Translations under genes and position numbers: made by a program
DNA from: Lachnospiraceae bacterium
Lineage (GTDB): Bacteria > Bacillota > Clostridia > Lachnospirales > Lachnospiraceae
Assembly (NCBI GenBank): GCA_017964055.1
Contig: JAGCSS010000310.1
Span: forward strand, 1 to 6,559
Length of the DNA: 6,559 bases
Direction: 5' to 3'
The notes under the pieces: model-generated
Seen by the model: the letters and a program-made list of their open reading frames with translations, nothing else
Databases searched by the model: none
What the model was told of the DNA's origin: nothing
In this document: positions 6,436-6,559 of the stretch, in pieces
Layout of the letters: the number at the start of each line of letters is the position of its first letter
How positions within the stretch are numbered: position 1 is the stretch's first letter

Positions 6436-6559
6436 ATGGACGAGTTTAACAAGGAAAACGGTGAGGTTTCCGAGGACATCATCGATAAGACCGAAGAGAC
6501 GGCGGATGAAGTCATCGAGAGTACCGAAGAGAGTATCGGTGAGGCAGCGGAAAAAGCCG
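6436..6559 (+). CDS. Start of an acidic protein of unknown function, 3'-truncated by window edge
   Basis: ATG 6436 is preceded by GGAG at 6428-6431 (4 bases) and opens a frame that stays open to the window end, giving 41 residues. These are strongly acidic, with many Glu and Asp and repeated TEE/STEES-like patches, no hydrophobic segment and no signal peptide; a disordered or helical N-terminal tail is likely. No family can be recognised from this part. Its acidic start (MDEF) recalls the acidic tail of the upstream signal peptidase (MDDN), so a second tandem signal peptidase or another membrane protein with a cytoplasmic acidic tail is possible, but this is a guess. The gap of 87 bases to the upstream gene contains promoter-like boxes and no terminator. 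Confidence 0.7.
   Translation, partial: MDEFNKENGEVSEDIIDKTEETADEVIESTEESIGEAAEKA

Overview
The window reads as Firmicutes-type, most likely a gut or rumen member of the Clostridia. The evidence is co-directional genes with tight spacing, strong purine-rich ribosome binding sites, sigma-A-like promoters, intrinsic hairpin/T-tract terminators, a lipoprotein signal peptide and a Gram-positive-style signal peptidase. All six larger genes and one truncated gene lie on the + strand, the base composition is moderately GC-rich, and stops are TAA or TGA with the standard code. I cannot assign a genus.

Left part (1-3416): the end of what looks like a beta-mannan utilisation operon. It holds a GH130 subfamily-1 mannosylglucose phosphorylase (5' end outside the window), a cytoplasmic two-domain SGNH esterase resembling the CE17 mannan acetylesterases, and a class I mannose-6-phosphate isomerase. 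The inferred pathway is: imported acetylated manno-oligosaccharides are deacetylated, Man-Glc units are phosphorolysed to mannose-1-phosphate and glucose, a phosphomannomutase not seen here makes mannose-6-phosphate, and the isomerase passes it to glycolysis as fructose-6-phosphate.

Middle part (3417-4582): a small hairpin plus T-tract that may be a terminator or attenuator, placed directly before the ribosome binding site of a lipoprotein of the NMT1/THI5/SsuA-like substrate-binding class. A near-consensus promoter lies inside the isomerase gene and could supply this lipoprotein gene. No permease or ATPase gene accompanies it. A strong terminator (10-bp stem) ends the unit.

Right part (4583-6559): housekeeping genes. 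ispE (isoprenoid precursor kinase of the MEP pathway) is followed by a textbook sigma-A promoter beginning just after its stop codon, then a type I signal peptidase with an unusually long acidic cytoplasmic tail. The start of another gene with a very acidic N-terminus runs off the right edge. No RNA genes, CRISPR arrays, mobile elements or long repeats were seen, and no gene-free stretch exceeds 300 bases. The points most worth a second look are a proline replacing an otherwise conserved histidine in the GH130 enzyme, the internal promoter plus attenuator-like layout before the lipoprotein gene, and an Ala/Lys-rich insertion in the esterase's C-terminal domain.
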